Positions 34,899-43,492 are shown, counted from the first letter of the stretch. The stretch is 64,000 nucleotides of DNA from Pseudomonas salomonii (GCF_900107155.1 NZ_FNOX01000016.1:12595-76594), one strand, 5' to 3'. Numbers and translations: made by a program. The notes: a model not told the origin generated them from the sequence alone.

Positions 34899-36362
34899 AT
34901 GAAGTACGAGACGCTGATCCGCCAGGCGCTGATCATTGATGGCAGCAACACGCCGGGCTATGTCGCCGATGTGGGGCTGCGCGCCGGGCGCATCGAGCGC
35001 ATTGGCGATTTGTCGAGCGCAACCGGTGAGCAGGAAATCGACGCCAGTGGCCGCGTGTTGGCGCCGGGTTTTATCGACGTGCACACCCACGATGACACGG
35101 TGGTGATCCGCCATCCGCAGATGCTGCCCAAGCTCAGCCAGGGCGTGACCACGGTGATTGTCGGCAACTGCGGCATCAGTGCATCGCCTGTGAGTTTGCG
35201 CAATGATCCGCCCGACCCGATGAACCTGCTGGGGGCGCGTGAAGCATTCGTCTATCCACGTTTTGCCGACTATCGCGCGGCGGTGGAGCGGGCCCATCCG
35301 GCAGTCAACGTTGCCGCATTGATCGGCCACACCGCCTTGCGCAGCAACCATATGGACGACCTGCACCGCACCGCCACCCCCGGCGAAATTGCCGCCATGC
35401 GCGTGCAGTTGCAGGAGAGTCTGCAGGCGGGTGCCCTAGGGTTATCCACAGGCCTGGCCTACGCCAGCGCGTTCAATGCCGAGACCGATGAAGTGCTGCA
35501 ACTCAGTGAGGAACTCACGGCGTTTGGTGCGGTGTACACCACGCATTTGCGCAGCGAATTCGAACCGGTGCTGGAGGCGATGGATGAGGCGTTTGTGATT
35601 GGTCGACATGCGCAGGCGCCGGTGATCATTTCCCACCTCAAGTGTGCCGGTGCGGGCAATTGGGGGCGTAGTCCGCAACTGTTGGCATCACTGGAACGGG
35701 CGGCGAAAACCCATCCGGTCGGGTGTGATTGCTATCCCTATGCCGCCAGCTCGTCGACGCTGGATCTAAAACAGGTCACCGACGCGTTTCGTATCACGAT
35801 TACCTGGTCAACACCGCACCCGGAGGTCGGGGGGCGCGACCTGCAGGACATCGCTGCCGAATGGGACGTTTCGCTGATGGATGCGGCACGTCGCCTGCAA
35901 CCGGCAGGGGCGGTGTACTACGGAATGGATGAGGCGGATGTACGGCGTATTCTTGCGCATCCGTTGTCGATGGTGGGGTCGGATGGTTTGCCGGAAGACC
36001 CGTTTCCCCATCCACGTTTGTGGGGCGCGTTCCCACGGGTGCTGGGGCACTTCAGCCGCGATGTGGGGTTGTTTCCACTGCACACGGCGGTGCACAAAAT
36101 GACCGGGTTGTCGGCGGCGCGTTTTGGCCTGGCCGAGCGCGGGGAAATTCGTGAGGGGCACTGGGCCGACCTGGTGTTGTTCGACCCGTTGCGCGTGCGT
36201 GATGTGGCGGATTTCAAAGAACCGCAACGCGCCGCCGAGGGGATTGATGGCGTGTGGGTCAATGGCGTGCTGAGCTATAGCGATGGGCAGGCCAATGGTC
36301 AGCGGCCGGGGTTGTTCCTCGCGCGCAATGGCGATTTGCGTGGCGGGTTTTCGTCTCTATAG
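34899..36362 (+). CDS. D-aminoacylase (N-acyl-D-amino acid deacylase)
   Basis: A 487-residue amidohydrolase-superfamily enzyme that hydrolyses N-acyl-D-amino acids. Metal ligands begin at H62-T-H64 (GFIDVHTHDD); GNCGIS, GHTALR, HLRSE, SHLKCAG and SDGLPEDPFPHPR are the D-aminoacylase motifs. It starts one base after the RpiR stop. Together with the permease it suggests use of N-acyl-D-amino acids as nutrients or in detoxification. The frame is open upstream inside the RpiR gene but has no support. Confidence 0.88.
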   Translation: MKYETLIRQALIIDGSNTPGYVADVGLRAGRIERIGDLSSATGEQEIDASGRVLAPGFIDVHTHDDTVVIRHPQMLPKLSQGVTTVIVGNCGISASPVSLRNDPPDPMNLLGAREAFVYPRFADYRAAVERAHPAVNVAALIGHTALRSNHMDDLHRTATPGEIAAMRVQLQESLQAGALGLSTGLAYASAFNAETDEVLQLSEELTAFGAVYTTHLRSEFEPVLEAMDEAFVIGRHAQAPVIISHLKCAGAGNWGRSPQLLASLERAAKTHPVGCDCYPYAASSSTLDLKQVTDAFRITITWSTPHPEVGGRDLQDIAAEWDVSLMDAARRLQPAGAVYYGMDEADVRRILAHPLSMVGSDGLPEDPFPHPRLWGAFPRVLGHFSRDVGLFPLHTAVHKMTGLSAARFGLAERGEIREGHWADLVLFDPLRVRDVADFKEPQRAAEGIDGVWVNGVLSYSDGQANGQRPGLFLARNGDLRGGFSSL

Positions 36363-36391
36363 TGGGCGCATTCATACACGGAGCGGTTGCC

Positions 36392-36760
36392 ATGCACTTA
36401 GGAAAAGTCACCCCGATTTTGCGCATATTCGACGAGTCCAAAGCGTTGGAGTTCTACGTCGACTTCCTCGGGTTCAAGATTGACTGGCAGCACCGTTTCG
36501 AGGCGAATTTCCCGTTGTACCTACAGGTGTCGTTGGGCGAATGCGTGCTGCATTTATCCGAACACCATGGCGATGCTTCGCCGGGTGCGGCGGTGCGGAT
36601 TCAGGCACAAGGCGTGGACGGCTACCAGCAGCAGTTGCTGGCCAAGGGCTACCGGTATGCCAAGCCTGGGGTTGAAGAAACGCCCTGGGGCTCGCGGGAG
36701 ATGAGCATCAAGGACCCGTTTGGGAATCGGTTGGTGTTTGTTGAGGAAGGCGAGGGCTGA
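36392..36760 (+). CDS. Glyoxalase/bleomycin-resistance superfamily protein
   Basis: A 122-residue VOC-fold protein (KVTPILRIFDESKALEFYVDFLGFKIDW...SIKDPFGNRLVFVEE), like the glyoxalase/bleomycin-resistance-type proteins annotated next to many catabolic genes. Substrate unknown. GGAG stands 9 bases before the ATG at 36392; a GTG at 36362 overlapping the previous stop is weaker. Last gene of the D-aminoacylase cluster. Confidence 0.8.
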   Translation: MHLGKVTPILRIFDESKALEFYVDFLGFKIDWQHRFEANFPLYLQVSLGECVLHLSEHHGDASPGAAVRIQAQGVDGYQQQLLAKGYRYAKPGVEETPWGSREMSIKDPFGNRLVFVEEGEG

Positions 36761-36779
36761 AGGGTAAATCGCAGGCAAT

Positions 36780-36808
36780 AAAAAACCGCCTTAGTAGGGC
36801 GGTTTTTT
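36780..36808. terminator. Bidirectional terminator
   Basis: Stem ACCGCC (36785-36790) / GGCGGT (36798-36803) with A-run before and T-run after. Confidence 0.85.
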
Positions 36809-36811
36809 ATT

Positions 36812-37249
36812 GCAAACCCAGTGAGTGGCTGGGTTGCTATCTCAAAAGACGCAATCGACCCGCAGCCAGATACTACCGCCGGTCATGTCGTCACGCAAGA
36901 CGGAACCGTCGCCAGCATGGATACTTTAGGTGTTTTTCTCTTGCCCGATTTGGCTGCAAAAGCTTGCACTGAATCTATCGGTCGATACTGGATATTTGAC
37001 CACTATTCGACACACCTTAGACGGGAATGTTGGTTAGGATCTTCCCCGTTCTGCGTTTGTTGCTTTTCAGGTGAGCCGGGTATGCGCGCGAATTCTTGAC
37101 CGACCGCCACGGGCTAGTAATCCGTGCCGGATTGATGCGGAAGGACCATTAGCCCGGCTGCCTCAAAAGGCGCAATCGACCCGCGTCTGAAGGCTCACGT
37201 GTTCCGGTAAGTGCGCTGGAGGTAAGGCCCAACTCAAGGAGGGCCGAGT
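36812..37249 (+). promoter_or_regulatory. Structured leader region with 23-bp direct repeats
   Basis: No convincing gene. A 23-bp sequence (starting CTCAAAAG, ending ATCGACCCGC) occurs at 36841-36863 and, with one mismatch, at 37162-37184. Hairpins: ACCCAG/CTGGGT (36816-36821 with 36829-36834); an outer CGGGCTA/TAGCCCG (37110-37116 with 37150-37156) enclosing AATCCG-TGC-CGGATT (37119-37133); and GGCCC/GGGCC (37226-37230 with 37241-37245), whose loop holds part of the Shine-Dalgarno of the next small gene. A 92-codon frame from a GTG at 36821 has no Shine-Dalgarno or recognisable family. Confidence 0.5.
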
Positions 37250-37348
37250 ATGTCTAAGTTTGCACGACGTACGTGGAACCTCGTAGTGAATGCCCTACGT
37301 GTTTATCACGTCTGGGTATTCCTGCGGGACAGCTTCGATGACCTTTAA
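37250..37348 (+). CDS. 32-residue small protein, unknown function
   Basis: ATG at 37250 follows AAGGAGGG with 7-base spacing, a strong Shine-Dalgarno. The product begins MSKFARRTWNLV and ends VFLRDSFDDL: a basic N-terminus, a hydrophobic/aromatic amphipathic middle and an acidic end, suggesting a membrane-associated helix. A strong terminator follows 14 bp after the stop, so it has the parts of an independent transcription unit. The Shine-Dalgarno sits in a predicted small hairpin (37226-37245), hinting at translational control. I do not recognise the protein; it could be a regulatory leader peptide or a structural small protein. Confidence 0.6.
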   Translation: MSKFARRTWNLVVNALRVYHVWVFLRDSFDDL

Positions 37349-37362
37349 GGTCTGAGAAGTGG

Positions 37363-37396
37363 AGCCGCCTCGGCTTGAACCGAGGCGGCTTTTTGG
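37363..37396 (+). terminator. Strong rho-independent terminator
   Basis: 11-bp stem AGCCGCCTCGG (37363-37373) / CCGAGGCGGCT (37380-37390), loop CTTGAA, then TTTTTGGTTTTT. Confidence 0.9.
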
Positions 37397-37413
37397 TTTT
37401 TCGCTTTAGTTTT

Positions 37414-39333
37414 TTACACCCGGAAATGACTGACCATCTGCTGCAACTGGCTGCCCAAACGCGCCAGTTCCACGCTCGATTTAGCCGTCTCATCGCTCGC
37501 AGTAGCGGTCTGCTCCGACACATCGCGCACGTTCACAATGCTGCGGCTGATCTCTTCAGCCACAGCGCTCTGCTGCTCGGCGGCCGCTGCAATCTGCTGG
37601 TTCATCGACTGGATGTTCGACACGGTACGGGTGATGTTCTCCAGCGATACACCGGCCTTGCGCGTCAACTCGACACTGCTGTCGGTGAGGCTGCGGCTGT
37701 TGTTCATCACCGTGGCCACTTGCTGGGTGCCGTTCTGCAAACCGGCGACCAGGCCTTCGATTTCCTCGGTGGATTTTTGTGTGCGCTGGGCCAGGCCACG
37801 CACTTCGTCAGCCACCACGGCAAAGCCACGACCGGCTTCACCGGCACGCGCCGCTTCAATCGCCGCGTTGAGCGCCAACAGGTTGGTCTGCTCGGCCACG
37901 GCCTTGATCACGTCCATCACGCTGCCGATCTTGTTGCTCTCTTGCTGCAGGTGCGTCATGGCGTCGGTAGAGCGCGCCACTTCGGCGGCCAGGCGTTCGA
38001 TCTGAGCGATGGCCTCGGCCACCACTTTGTCGCCGGCGCGGGCTTGCCCATCGGCGTCGGCAGCGGCCAGCGAGGCTTGCTCGGCGTTGCGCGCGACTTC
38101 CTGCACGGTGGCAGTCATTTCATGCATCGCGGTGGCGACTTGATCGGTCTCGATCTTCTGGCTGTTCACGCCGGCACTGGTCTGCTCGGTCACGGCCGAG
38201 AGTTCTTCGGCGGCGCTGGCGATCTGGGTTACGCCGTCGCGAATGCCGCTGATCAGCTCGCGCAGGGTGGTGCCCATGCGCTGGATACCTTGCTGCAATA
38301 CGCCGAGTTCATCGCGGCGGGTCACCTGGATATTGTGGCTCAGGTCACCGGAAGCGATACGCTCCACCACGGCCAGGGTGTCCTGGATCGGGCGAGTGAT
38401 CTGGCGGGTGATGACCAGGGCCGCGATGATGCCCACCAGCAACGCCAGCAAGGTGCTGATCAATTGCAGGCTGCGGGCCTGGGTGCTTTCGGCGTCACGG
38501 CGATCGAGCTGAATGTCGTACAGCTTGTCGCTGATGGTGACGATATCGGCGCCCTGGGTGGTCATTTCGGCGCGGGCGCTGACGATGTTGGCGTTGGCGG
38601 CCTTGTAGCTCTGTACGGCGCTGCGATAGGCGCCAAGTGCGGTTTCCAGCGACGTCAGTGCGCTTTGTTGGCTTGAACCAAATACGCTGCTGAGGCCTTT
38701 CAAGCCACTGATGGCTTTCTCGATTTGAGCCGCAGCGCGGGCTTCGGTTTCTGCGCTGGGGGAGTTGGTGTAGCCACGCACTTCATAGCGCGCCAGGTGG
38801 AATTCTTCCTTGGCGTGCGTCACAGCCTGGTACTGGGCGAAGCGCTCCGGGCTGTCGGGCGCTTGCTGCACGCCGGTCTCCAGTGCGTCGATCTGCCCGT
38901 TGGCGATGTCGGCCTTGTCACCCATCACTTGGCGCGCGGCATTGCCGTTACGGTAGGCCTCACGCATTTTGTTCAGCGACTGCTGGTAAGCCGTGATGAC
39001 GGCTTTCTGCTCGGTGAGCAATTTGCGATTTTCCGGGCTCTTGAAGCTGTCCAGCAGTTTCTGTTGCTGGGCGGCGAAGGCGTCAAGGCTGGTCTGGACG
39101 TTCTGTGCCACGGCTTCGTCGCCATTGGCCAGCATGTATTGCAGGCGCACGATGCGCAGCTTGGTCAGGGACGCGTTGAGCTGGGTGATGTCGCTCATCC
39201 AGTTACTGCGGTCGATCAAGCCGCCCAGGCTGGTCCAGCCGGTCAGGGCCAGGATCGAGGTGAGGACCAGCACCAGGCCAAAGCCCAGGCCGAGTTTGAG
39301 GTTGACGCTGATGTTGCCGAACCAGCTATTCAT
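37414..39333 (-). CDS. Methyl-accepting chemotaxis protein with HBM domain
   Basis: A 639-residue chemoreceptor: membrane segment about 10-32, a long all-helical periplasmic domain (about 35-285) of helical-bimodular type, second membrane segment about 290-310, HAMP domain, and the conserved signalling tip (EQTNLLALNAAIEAARAGEAGRGFAVVADEVRGLA). The N-terminus MNSWFGNISVNLKLGLGFG closely resembles P. putida McpS, which senses TCA-cycle acids, so a similar ligand range is plausible. There is no C-terminal CheR-binding pentapeptide. ATG at 39333 chosen for this match. Confidence 0.88.
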   Translation of the reverse strand: MNSWFGNISVNLKLGLGFGLVLVLTSILALTGWTSLGGLIDRSNWMSDITQLNASLTKLRIVRLQYMLANGDEAVAQNVQTSLDAFAAQQQKLLDSFKSPENRKLLTEQKAVITAYQQSLNKMREAYRNGNAARQVMGDKADIANGQIDALETGVQQAPDSPERFAQYQAVTHAKEEFHLARYEVRGYTNSPSAETEARAAAQIEKAISGLKGLSSVFGSSQQSALTSLETALGAYRSAVQSYKAANANIVSARAEMTTQGADIVTISDKLYDIQLDRRDAESTQARSLQLISTLLALLVGIIAALVITRQITRPIQDTLAVVERIASGDLSHNIQVTRRDELGVLQQGIQRMGTTLRELISGIRDGVTQIASAAEELSAVTEQTSAGVNSQKIETDQVATAMHEMTATVQEVARNAEQASLAAADADGQARAGDKVVAEAIAQIERLAAEVARSTDAMTHLQQESNKIGSVMDVIKAVAEQTNLLALNAAIEAARAGEAGRGFAVVADEVRGLAQRTQKSTEEIEGLVAGLQNGTQQVATVMNNSRSLTDSSVELTRKAGVSLENITRTVSNIQSMNQQIAAAAEQQSAVAEEISRSIVNVRDVSEQTATASDETAKSSVELARLGSQLQQMVSHFRV

Positions 39334-39597
39334 CGAATGCTCCGCAAGAATGATGTGTGTCTGCTGGACGGTGTTGTTGTTTGAGCCAGCCAAAGTTTGT
39401 AGCGCTGTATCGGCGGCGGGGGGTGATTCTGAAATACATTTCTTACGGGTGCGACGAAGGGTCGCTATTGCAAGGTTGGATCCTCTGAAGGCGGCAGCCG
39501 GGGGGCTGATCAGAGGCGGCTCTTGTGTGCTAGTCTGCGGGCCCTTTTAGTTCTGGATGGCACGGGAAACCGTGCTGCCCTACAGCGGAGCCTCTTC

Positions 39598-40215
39598 ATG
39601 TCCGAAGTTAATCTGTCCACCGACGAAACCCGCGTCAGCTACGGTATCGGCCGTCAGTTGGGCGACCAACTGCGCGACAACCCGCCACCGGGCGTGAGCA
39701 TCGACGCCATCCTGGCTGGCCTGACCGACGCCTTCGCCGGCAAGCCAAGCCGTGTTGATCAAGAGCAAATGGCGGCCAGCTTCAAAGTGATCCGTGAAAT
39801 CATGCAAGCCGAAGCGGCAGCCAAGGCCGAAGCGGCTGCTGGCGCCGGCCTGGAGTTCCTGGCTGAAAACGCCAAGCGTGAAGGCATCACCACCCTGGCT
39901 TCCGGCCTGCAATTTGAAGTGCTGACCGCCGGTAGCGGCGCCAAGCCGACTCGTGAAGACCAGGTGCGTACTCACTACCATGGCACCCTGATCGACGGCA
40001 CTGTGTTCGACAGCTCCTACGAGCGCGGCCAGCCTGCAGAATTCCCGGTGGGCGGCGTGATCGCTGGCTGGACCGAAGCCCTGCAACTGATGAATGCCGG
40101 CAGCAAATGGCGCCTGTACGTGCCGAGCGAACTGGCTTACGGCGCCCAAGGCGTTGGCAGCATTCCGCCGCACAGCGTTCTGGTGTTCGACGTTGAGCTG
40201 CTCGACGTTCTGTAA
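39598..40215 (+). CDS. fklB: FKBP-type peptidyl-prolyl isomerase
   Basis: A 205-residue FKBP22-like protein: N-terminal helical dimerisation domain (about 1-95) and C-terminal FKBP domain (from about residue 105; HYHGTLIDGTVFDSSYERGQPAEFPV, LVFDVELLDVL). No signal peptide, so cytoplasmic. CGGAG precedes the ATG. It catalyses proline isomerisation in protein folding. The longer upstream frame is not supported. Confidence 0.9.
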   Translation: MSEVNLSTDETRVSYGIGRQLGDQLRDNPPPGVSIDAILAGLTDAFAGKPSRVDQEQMAASFKVIREIMQAEAAAKAEAAAGAGLEFLAENAKREGITTLASGLQFEVLTAGSGAKPTREDQVRTHYHGTLIDGTVFDSSYERGQPAEFPVGGVIAGWTEALQLMNAGSKWRLYVPSELAYGAQGVGSIPPHSVLVFDVELLDVL

Positions 40216-40250
40216 GGCCTGTTGATTGCGCCTGGCTCTGTGTGGGAGCT

Positions 40251-40326
40251 GGCTTGCCTGCGATAGCATCACCTCGGTAGCGGGTTTGACCGAGTCGCCT
40301 GTATCGCGGGCAAGCCCGGCTCCCAC
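40251..40326. repeat. REP doublet
   Basis: Inverted REP pair downstream of fklB. Confidence 0.85.
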
Positions 40327-40360
40327 ATGAAGCCGGTGCATTCAGGTTTTGCGCGGTGGT

Positions 40361-40618
40361 TCATGGGTGGAACTTGCCATTGAGCTCCGTCGCCGGGCGC
40401 AACGCTCTGGCATAGCAGAACAGAAACAGATTACGCACCACCTCCTTCAGCACCCCAGGTTCACTCGAACTCAAGCCGTTGACGTCCAGGTCGCCCTGGT
40501 CCTGCAGTTCGCTCAAGGCTTCTTCTTCTAGCACCGCACAAACTTCGCCGGTTTCCCGATGCAGGATCCGCAGGTAAGGGTGTGGGCGATCCAGCCAGGC
40601 ATCTATCAAATAAGTCAT
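40361..40618 (-). CDS. Small iron-regulated protein, PA4570-like
   Basis: An 85-residue soluble protein (MTYLIDAWLDRPHPYLRILHRETGEVCAVL) of unknown biochemical role. A good Fur box lies 24 bp upstream, so expression should rise in low iron. Its position between an FKBP gene and ispB matches the P. aeruginosa PA4570 neighbourhood, and I recall that gene as iron-starvation-inducible; the homology is judged from context and size only. Confidence 0.7.
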   Translation of the reverse strand: MTYLIDAWLDRPHPYLRILHRETGEVCAVLEEEALSELQDQGDLDVNGLSSSEPGVLKEVVRNLFLFCYARALRPATELNGKFHP

Positions 40619-40641
40619 GGTGGTTCTCCTTGATGGGTTTC

Positions 40642-40660
40642 AATGAGAATAATTCTTATT
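40642..40660. promoter_or_regulatory. Fur box
   Basis: AATGAGAATAATTCTTATT, with the perfect dyad AGAAT-A-ATTCT centred at 40651; a close match to the Fur inverted-repeat consensus (TGATAAT-N-ATTATCA type). Confidence 0.8.
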
Positions 40661-40777
40661 CGTAGAATAGCAAGTGCCTATTGGCGGTTTCCTGGTTTTT
40701 CTGTGTGGATATTGAGACAGGTCAGCGCGGAGGGCAAAACGCCATCCCGCGGCGGGCGCGGGATGGATGCAGCAGGT

Positions 40778-41119
40778 TCAGACTTTGCGCACGAACTCGG
40801 ACTTGAGTTTCATCGGGCCGATACCGTCGATCTTGCAATCGATATCGTGATCGCCGTCGCACAGGCGGATGTTCTTGACCTTGGTGCCGACCTTGACCAC
40901 CAGTGACGTGCCCTTGACCTTGAGGTCCTTGATCACGGTAATGGTGTCGCCGTCTTGCAGGACATTGCCCACAGAGTCTTTCTTCACGGTTTCGTCGCCC
41001 GCCACTTCGGCCTCGCCATTGGCGGACCACTCGTGGGCGCATTCCGGGCAGATCAGCTGGGCGCCGTCTTCGTAGGTGTACTCGGAATTGCATTTTGGGC
41101 AGGGTGGCAACGTGCTCAC
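40778..41119 (-). CDS. phnA: PhnA/YjdM zinc-ribbon protein
   Basis: A 113-residue protein with an N-terminal zinc ribbon (CPKCNSEYTYEDGAQLICPECAHEW) and the C-terminal PhnA domain (DSVGNVLQDGDTITVIKDLKVKG). It is historically named for alkylphosphonate uptake, but no direct role in phosphonate metabolism is established for this family. Length is typical. Confidence 0.9.
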   Translation of the reverse strand: MSTLPPCPKCNSEYTYEDGAQLICPECAHEWSANGEAEVAGDETVKKDSVGNVLQDGDTITVIKDLKVKGTSLVVKVGTKVKNIRLCDGDHDIDCKIDGIGPMKLKSEFVRKV

Positions 41120-41212
41120 TAAAGCTCCTTGAGAGTCAGGGTGGCTAAAAGTCGCACATTATATAGGGTTTTGTGCTGAGAGCGGGGAGTGAGTTGGGAA
41201 TGGTGAACCAAA

Positions 41213-41301
41213 TGTGGGAGCGGGCTTGCTCGCGAATGCGGTGTGTCAGTCACTTCATAGCTGACTGATCTACCGCATTCGCGAGCAAGCCCGCTCCCAC
41301 A
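41213..41301. repeat. REP doublet
   Basis: Inverted pair of GTGGGAGCGGGCTTGCTCGCG cores (shortened) between phnA and ispB. Confidence 0.85.
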
Positions 41302-41324
41302 TAAGCCAGCTCTGCAAAGAGTCT

Positions 41325-42293
41325 TTAGTGCGTACGGGCGACCGCAAACTCACTCAGCTCAACCAGGGCGTCCCGGTATTCGCTGGCTGGCAGGGCGTCC
41401 AGGCACTGGATGGCACGGGCCACATAGTCGCGCGCCAACTGTGCGGTGTATTCCAGCGAACCCGAGGCTTCTACCGCTGCACGGATAGCTTCGAGGTCTT
41501 CAATTCCGCCTTTCTGGATCGCCTTGCGCACCAGGGCGGCCTGTTCCGGCGTACCTTCGCGCATGGTGTAGATCAGCGGCAAGGTCGGCTTGCCCTCGGC
41601 CAGGTCGTCACCGACGTTCTTGCCCAGGGTTTCGGCGTCACCCTTATAGTCGAGCAGATCGTCGACCAGTTGGAATGCCACGCCCAGATGATCACCGAAG
41701 GTGCGCAGGGCTTCGGCCTGTTCGGCCGTTGCGCCACAGAGGGCGGCGGCGCTGTGGGTGGATGCTTCGAAGAGCATCGCGGTTTTACCGCGAATCACTT
41801 CCATGTAGGTTTCTTCGGTGGTGCTGGCGTCGCGGACCTTGGACAGCTGCAACACTTCGCCTTCGGCGATGATGCGCGTGGCTTGTGAAAGAATCTTCAT
41901 CACCGGCATCGAGCCCAGCTCGACCATCATTTCGAACGAGCGCGAGTACAGGAAGTCGCCTACCAGTACGCTGGGGGCATTGCCCCACATCGCATTGGCC
42001 GTCTCGCGGCCACGGCGCATGCCGGACATGTCGACCACGTCGTCATGCAGCAGGGTGGCGGTGTGCAGGAATTCGATGGTGGCGGCCAGCAGGCGCAGGT
42101 CATCGCCTTCGCGGCCCAGTGCCTTGCCACACAGCAACACTAATAAAGGACGCAGGCGTTTACCGCCCGCCGACGTAATGTAGTCGCCAATTTTGGAGAC
42201 CAGCGGCACTTTAGACGTCAGCTGCTGCTTGATGATGCCGTCGACGGCGCTAAAATCGTCCGCGACCGCGCGGTAGAAAGCTTGGGGTTGCAT
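41325..42293 (-). CDS. ispB: Octaprenyl (polyprenyl) diphosphate synthase
   Basis: A 322-residue trans-prenyltransferase that builds the ubiquinone side chain. Both aspartate-rich motifs are present: LLHDDVVDMSGMRRGR and QLVDDLLDYKGD. GGKRLRP near the N-terminus binds diphosphate. In Pseudomonas the quinone tail is nine isoprene units, so the product may be the nonaprenyl chain. It is divergent from rplU-rpmA, as in other gamma-proteobacteria. Confidence 0.94.
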   Translation of the reverse strand: MQPQAFYRAVADDFSAVDGIIKQQLTSKVPLVSKIGDYITSAGGKRLRPLLVLLCGKALGREGDDLRLLAATIEFLHTATLLHDDVVDMSGMRRGRETANAMWGNAPSVLVGDFLYSRSFEMMVELGSMPVMKILSQATRIIAEGEVLQLSKVRDASTTEETYMEVIRGKTAMLFEASTHSAAALCGATAEQAEALRTFGDHLGVAFQLVDDLLDYKGDAETLGKNVGDDLAEGKPTLPLIYTMREGTPEQAALVRKAIQKGGIEDLEAIRAAVEASGSLEYTAQLARDYVARAIQCLDALPASEYRDALVELSEFAVARTH

Positions 42294-42425
42294 CAGCGAC
42301 AGTCGCTCCAGAAGGGTTGCGCGGCATGCTAGGACCCTGACCCCGCAGTGTCAAGGCGCGCCCAGTCACCATGAAAGCTACTGCAGGCTGGGAGCCTTCG
42401 GCTCTACGCGCGCAATCCTGCGTCA

Positions 42426-42482
42426 AAAACAGGCTCGGAATGCTCATTTACAACCCGTAAACTCCGCTTCCTCGCCTGTTTT
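42426..42482. repeat. Inverted repeat in ispB-rplU region
   Basis: AAAACAGGC (42426-42434) pairs with GCCTGTTTT (42474-42482), with an inner hairpin TTTAC-AACCC-GTAAA (42447-42461). The rest of the 399-bp gap 42294-42692 shows only the rplU promoter and leader. Confidence 0.6.
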
Positions 42483-42532
42483 TTCGTTGTCTTCCCTTCG
42501 CTCGCTACGCTTTCAAGGCGACTGGCGGCCCC

Positions 42533-42561
42533 TTGCAAGGCATCTACAGCTTGCGTACAAT
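42533..42561 (+). promoter_or_regulatory. Sigma-70 promoter of rplU-rpmA
   Basis: TTGCAA (42533-42538), 17-bp spacer, TACAAT (42556-42561). It leaves a roughly 125-nt untranslated leader before rplU. Confidence 0.75.
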
Positions 42562-42692
42562 CGCGCACCCTGAACTTCCTGGGCAGCACCTGCCTTACGC
42601 AATTGCATTCGGGACGTCCATCCCATGCAGCCATGCCAGCCAATACCTTTTCTTATAAAGCGCTGGGTGAGCAGGATTATCGGAGAAATACC

Positions 42693-43007
42693 ATGTCGTA
42701 CGCAGTAATTGTTACTGGTGGCAAGCAATACAAGGTCGCCCCAGGTGAATACCTGAAGATCGAAAAACTGGAAGTCGCTACTGGCGAATCCGTTACCTTT
42801 GATCGCGTTCTGTTGGTCGCTAATGGCGATGACGTGAACATCGGCGCTCCAGTTGTTGCTGGCGCTACCGTTGTGGCTGAAGTGATCTCCCAAGGTCGTC
42901 ACGATAAAGTCCGCATCATCAAGTTCCGTCGTCGTAAGCACCACATGAAGCGTATGGGCCACCGCCAGTGGTACACCGAGATCAAAATCACCGGTATTCA
43001 GGCTTAA
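42693..43007 (+). CDS. rplU: Ribosomal protein bL21
   Basis: 104 residues, normal for L21 (MSYAVIVTGGKQYKVAPGEYLKIEKL; C-terminal KRMGHRQWYTEIKITGI). Part of the 50S subunit. CGGAGAA precedes the ATG at 42693. Followed after 34 bp by rpmA. Confidence 0.98.
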   Translation: MSYAVIVTGGKQYKVAPGEYLKIEKLEVATGESVTFDRVLLVANGDDVNIGAPVVAGATVVAEVISQGRHDKVRIIKFRRRKHHMKRMGHRQWYTEIKITGIQA

Positions 43008-43041
43008 TTTCAGCCTAATTCCTCACTAGGAGAATTGACTC

Positions 43042-43299
43042 ATGGCACACAAAAAAGCTGGTGGTAGTACCCGTAACGGTCGCGACTCAGAAGCCAAACG
43101 CCTTGGCGTTAAGATGTATGGCGGCCAGAAAATCATTCCGGGCAACATCATCGTGCGTCAGCGCGGCACCCAATTCCACGCCGGTTACGGTGTTGGCATG
43201 GGTAAAGATCACACCCTCTTCGCTAAAATCGAAGGCGTGATCAAGTTTGAAGTAAAAGGCGCGTTCAACCGCCGTTACGTGAGCGTTGTCGCCGCTTAA
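43042..43299 (+). CDS. rpmA: Ribosomal protein bL27
   Basis: 85 residues, normal for L27 (MAHKKAGGSTRNGRDSEAKRLGVKMYGGQ). Its N-terminal tail reaches the peptidyl-transferase centre. AGGAG precedes the ATG. Followed by a terminator and obg. Confidence 0.98.
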   Translation: MAHKKAGGSTRNGRDSEAKRLGVKMYGGQKIIPGNIIVRQRGTQFHAGYGVGMGKDHTLFAKIEGVIKFEVKGAFNRRYVSVVAA

Positions 43300-43314
43300 T
43301 TGCGCGATCGCTGG

Positions 43315-43345
43315 AAAAGCCCTGTCTCGCGACGGGGCTTTTTCG
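43315..43345 (+). terminator. Terminator after rpmA
   Basis: 12-bp stem AAAAGCCCTGTC (43315-43326) / GACGGGGCTTTT (43331-43342, one G-U pair), loop TCGC, then T-run. Confidence 0.88.
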
Positions 43346-43492
43346 TTTGTGGAGTGAGTCTCTTGCAAAGCTGTTTGTGATGGGCTCAGGCGCTGGATGT
43401 GCGGTCGTTTTCTGAGGTCGCTGCGCTCATTTTTGCAAGAGTCTTATGTCTTGGTTTCTTAAGCTCGTCCATGCGACGAGAGGCGTTTTGTT

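Noticed and set aside
36821..37099. 92-codon frame from a GTG in the leader region
   Set aside because: No Shine-Dalgarno, no family resemblance, and its start lies in a hairpin; kept only as part of the described region.
37375..38676. 433-codon plus-strand frame opposite the chemoreceptor
   Set aside because: Shadow of the MCP signalling domain; the MCP motif is unmistakable.
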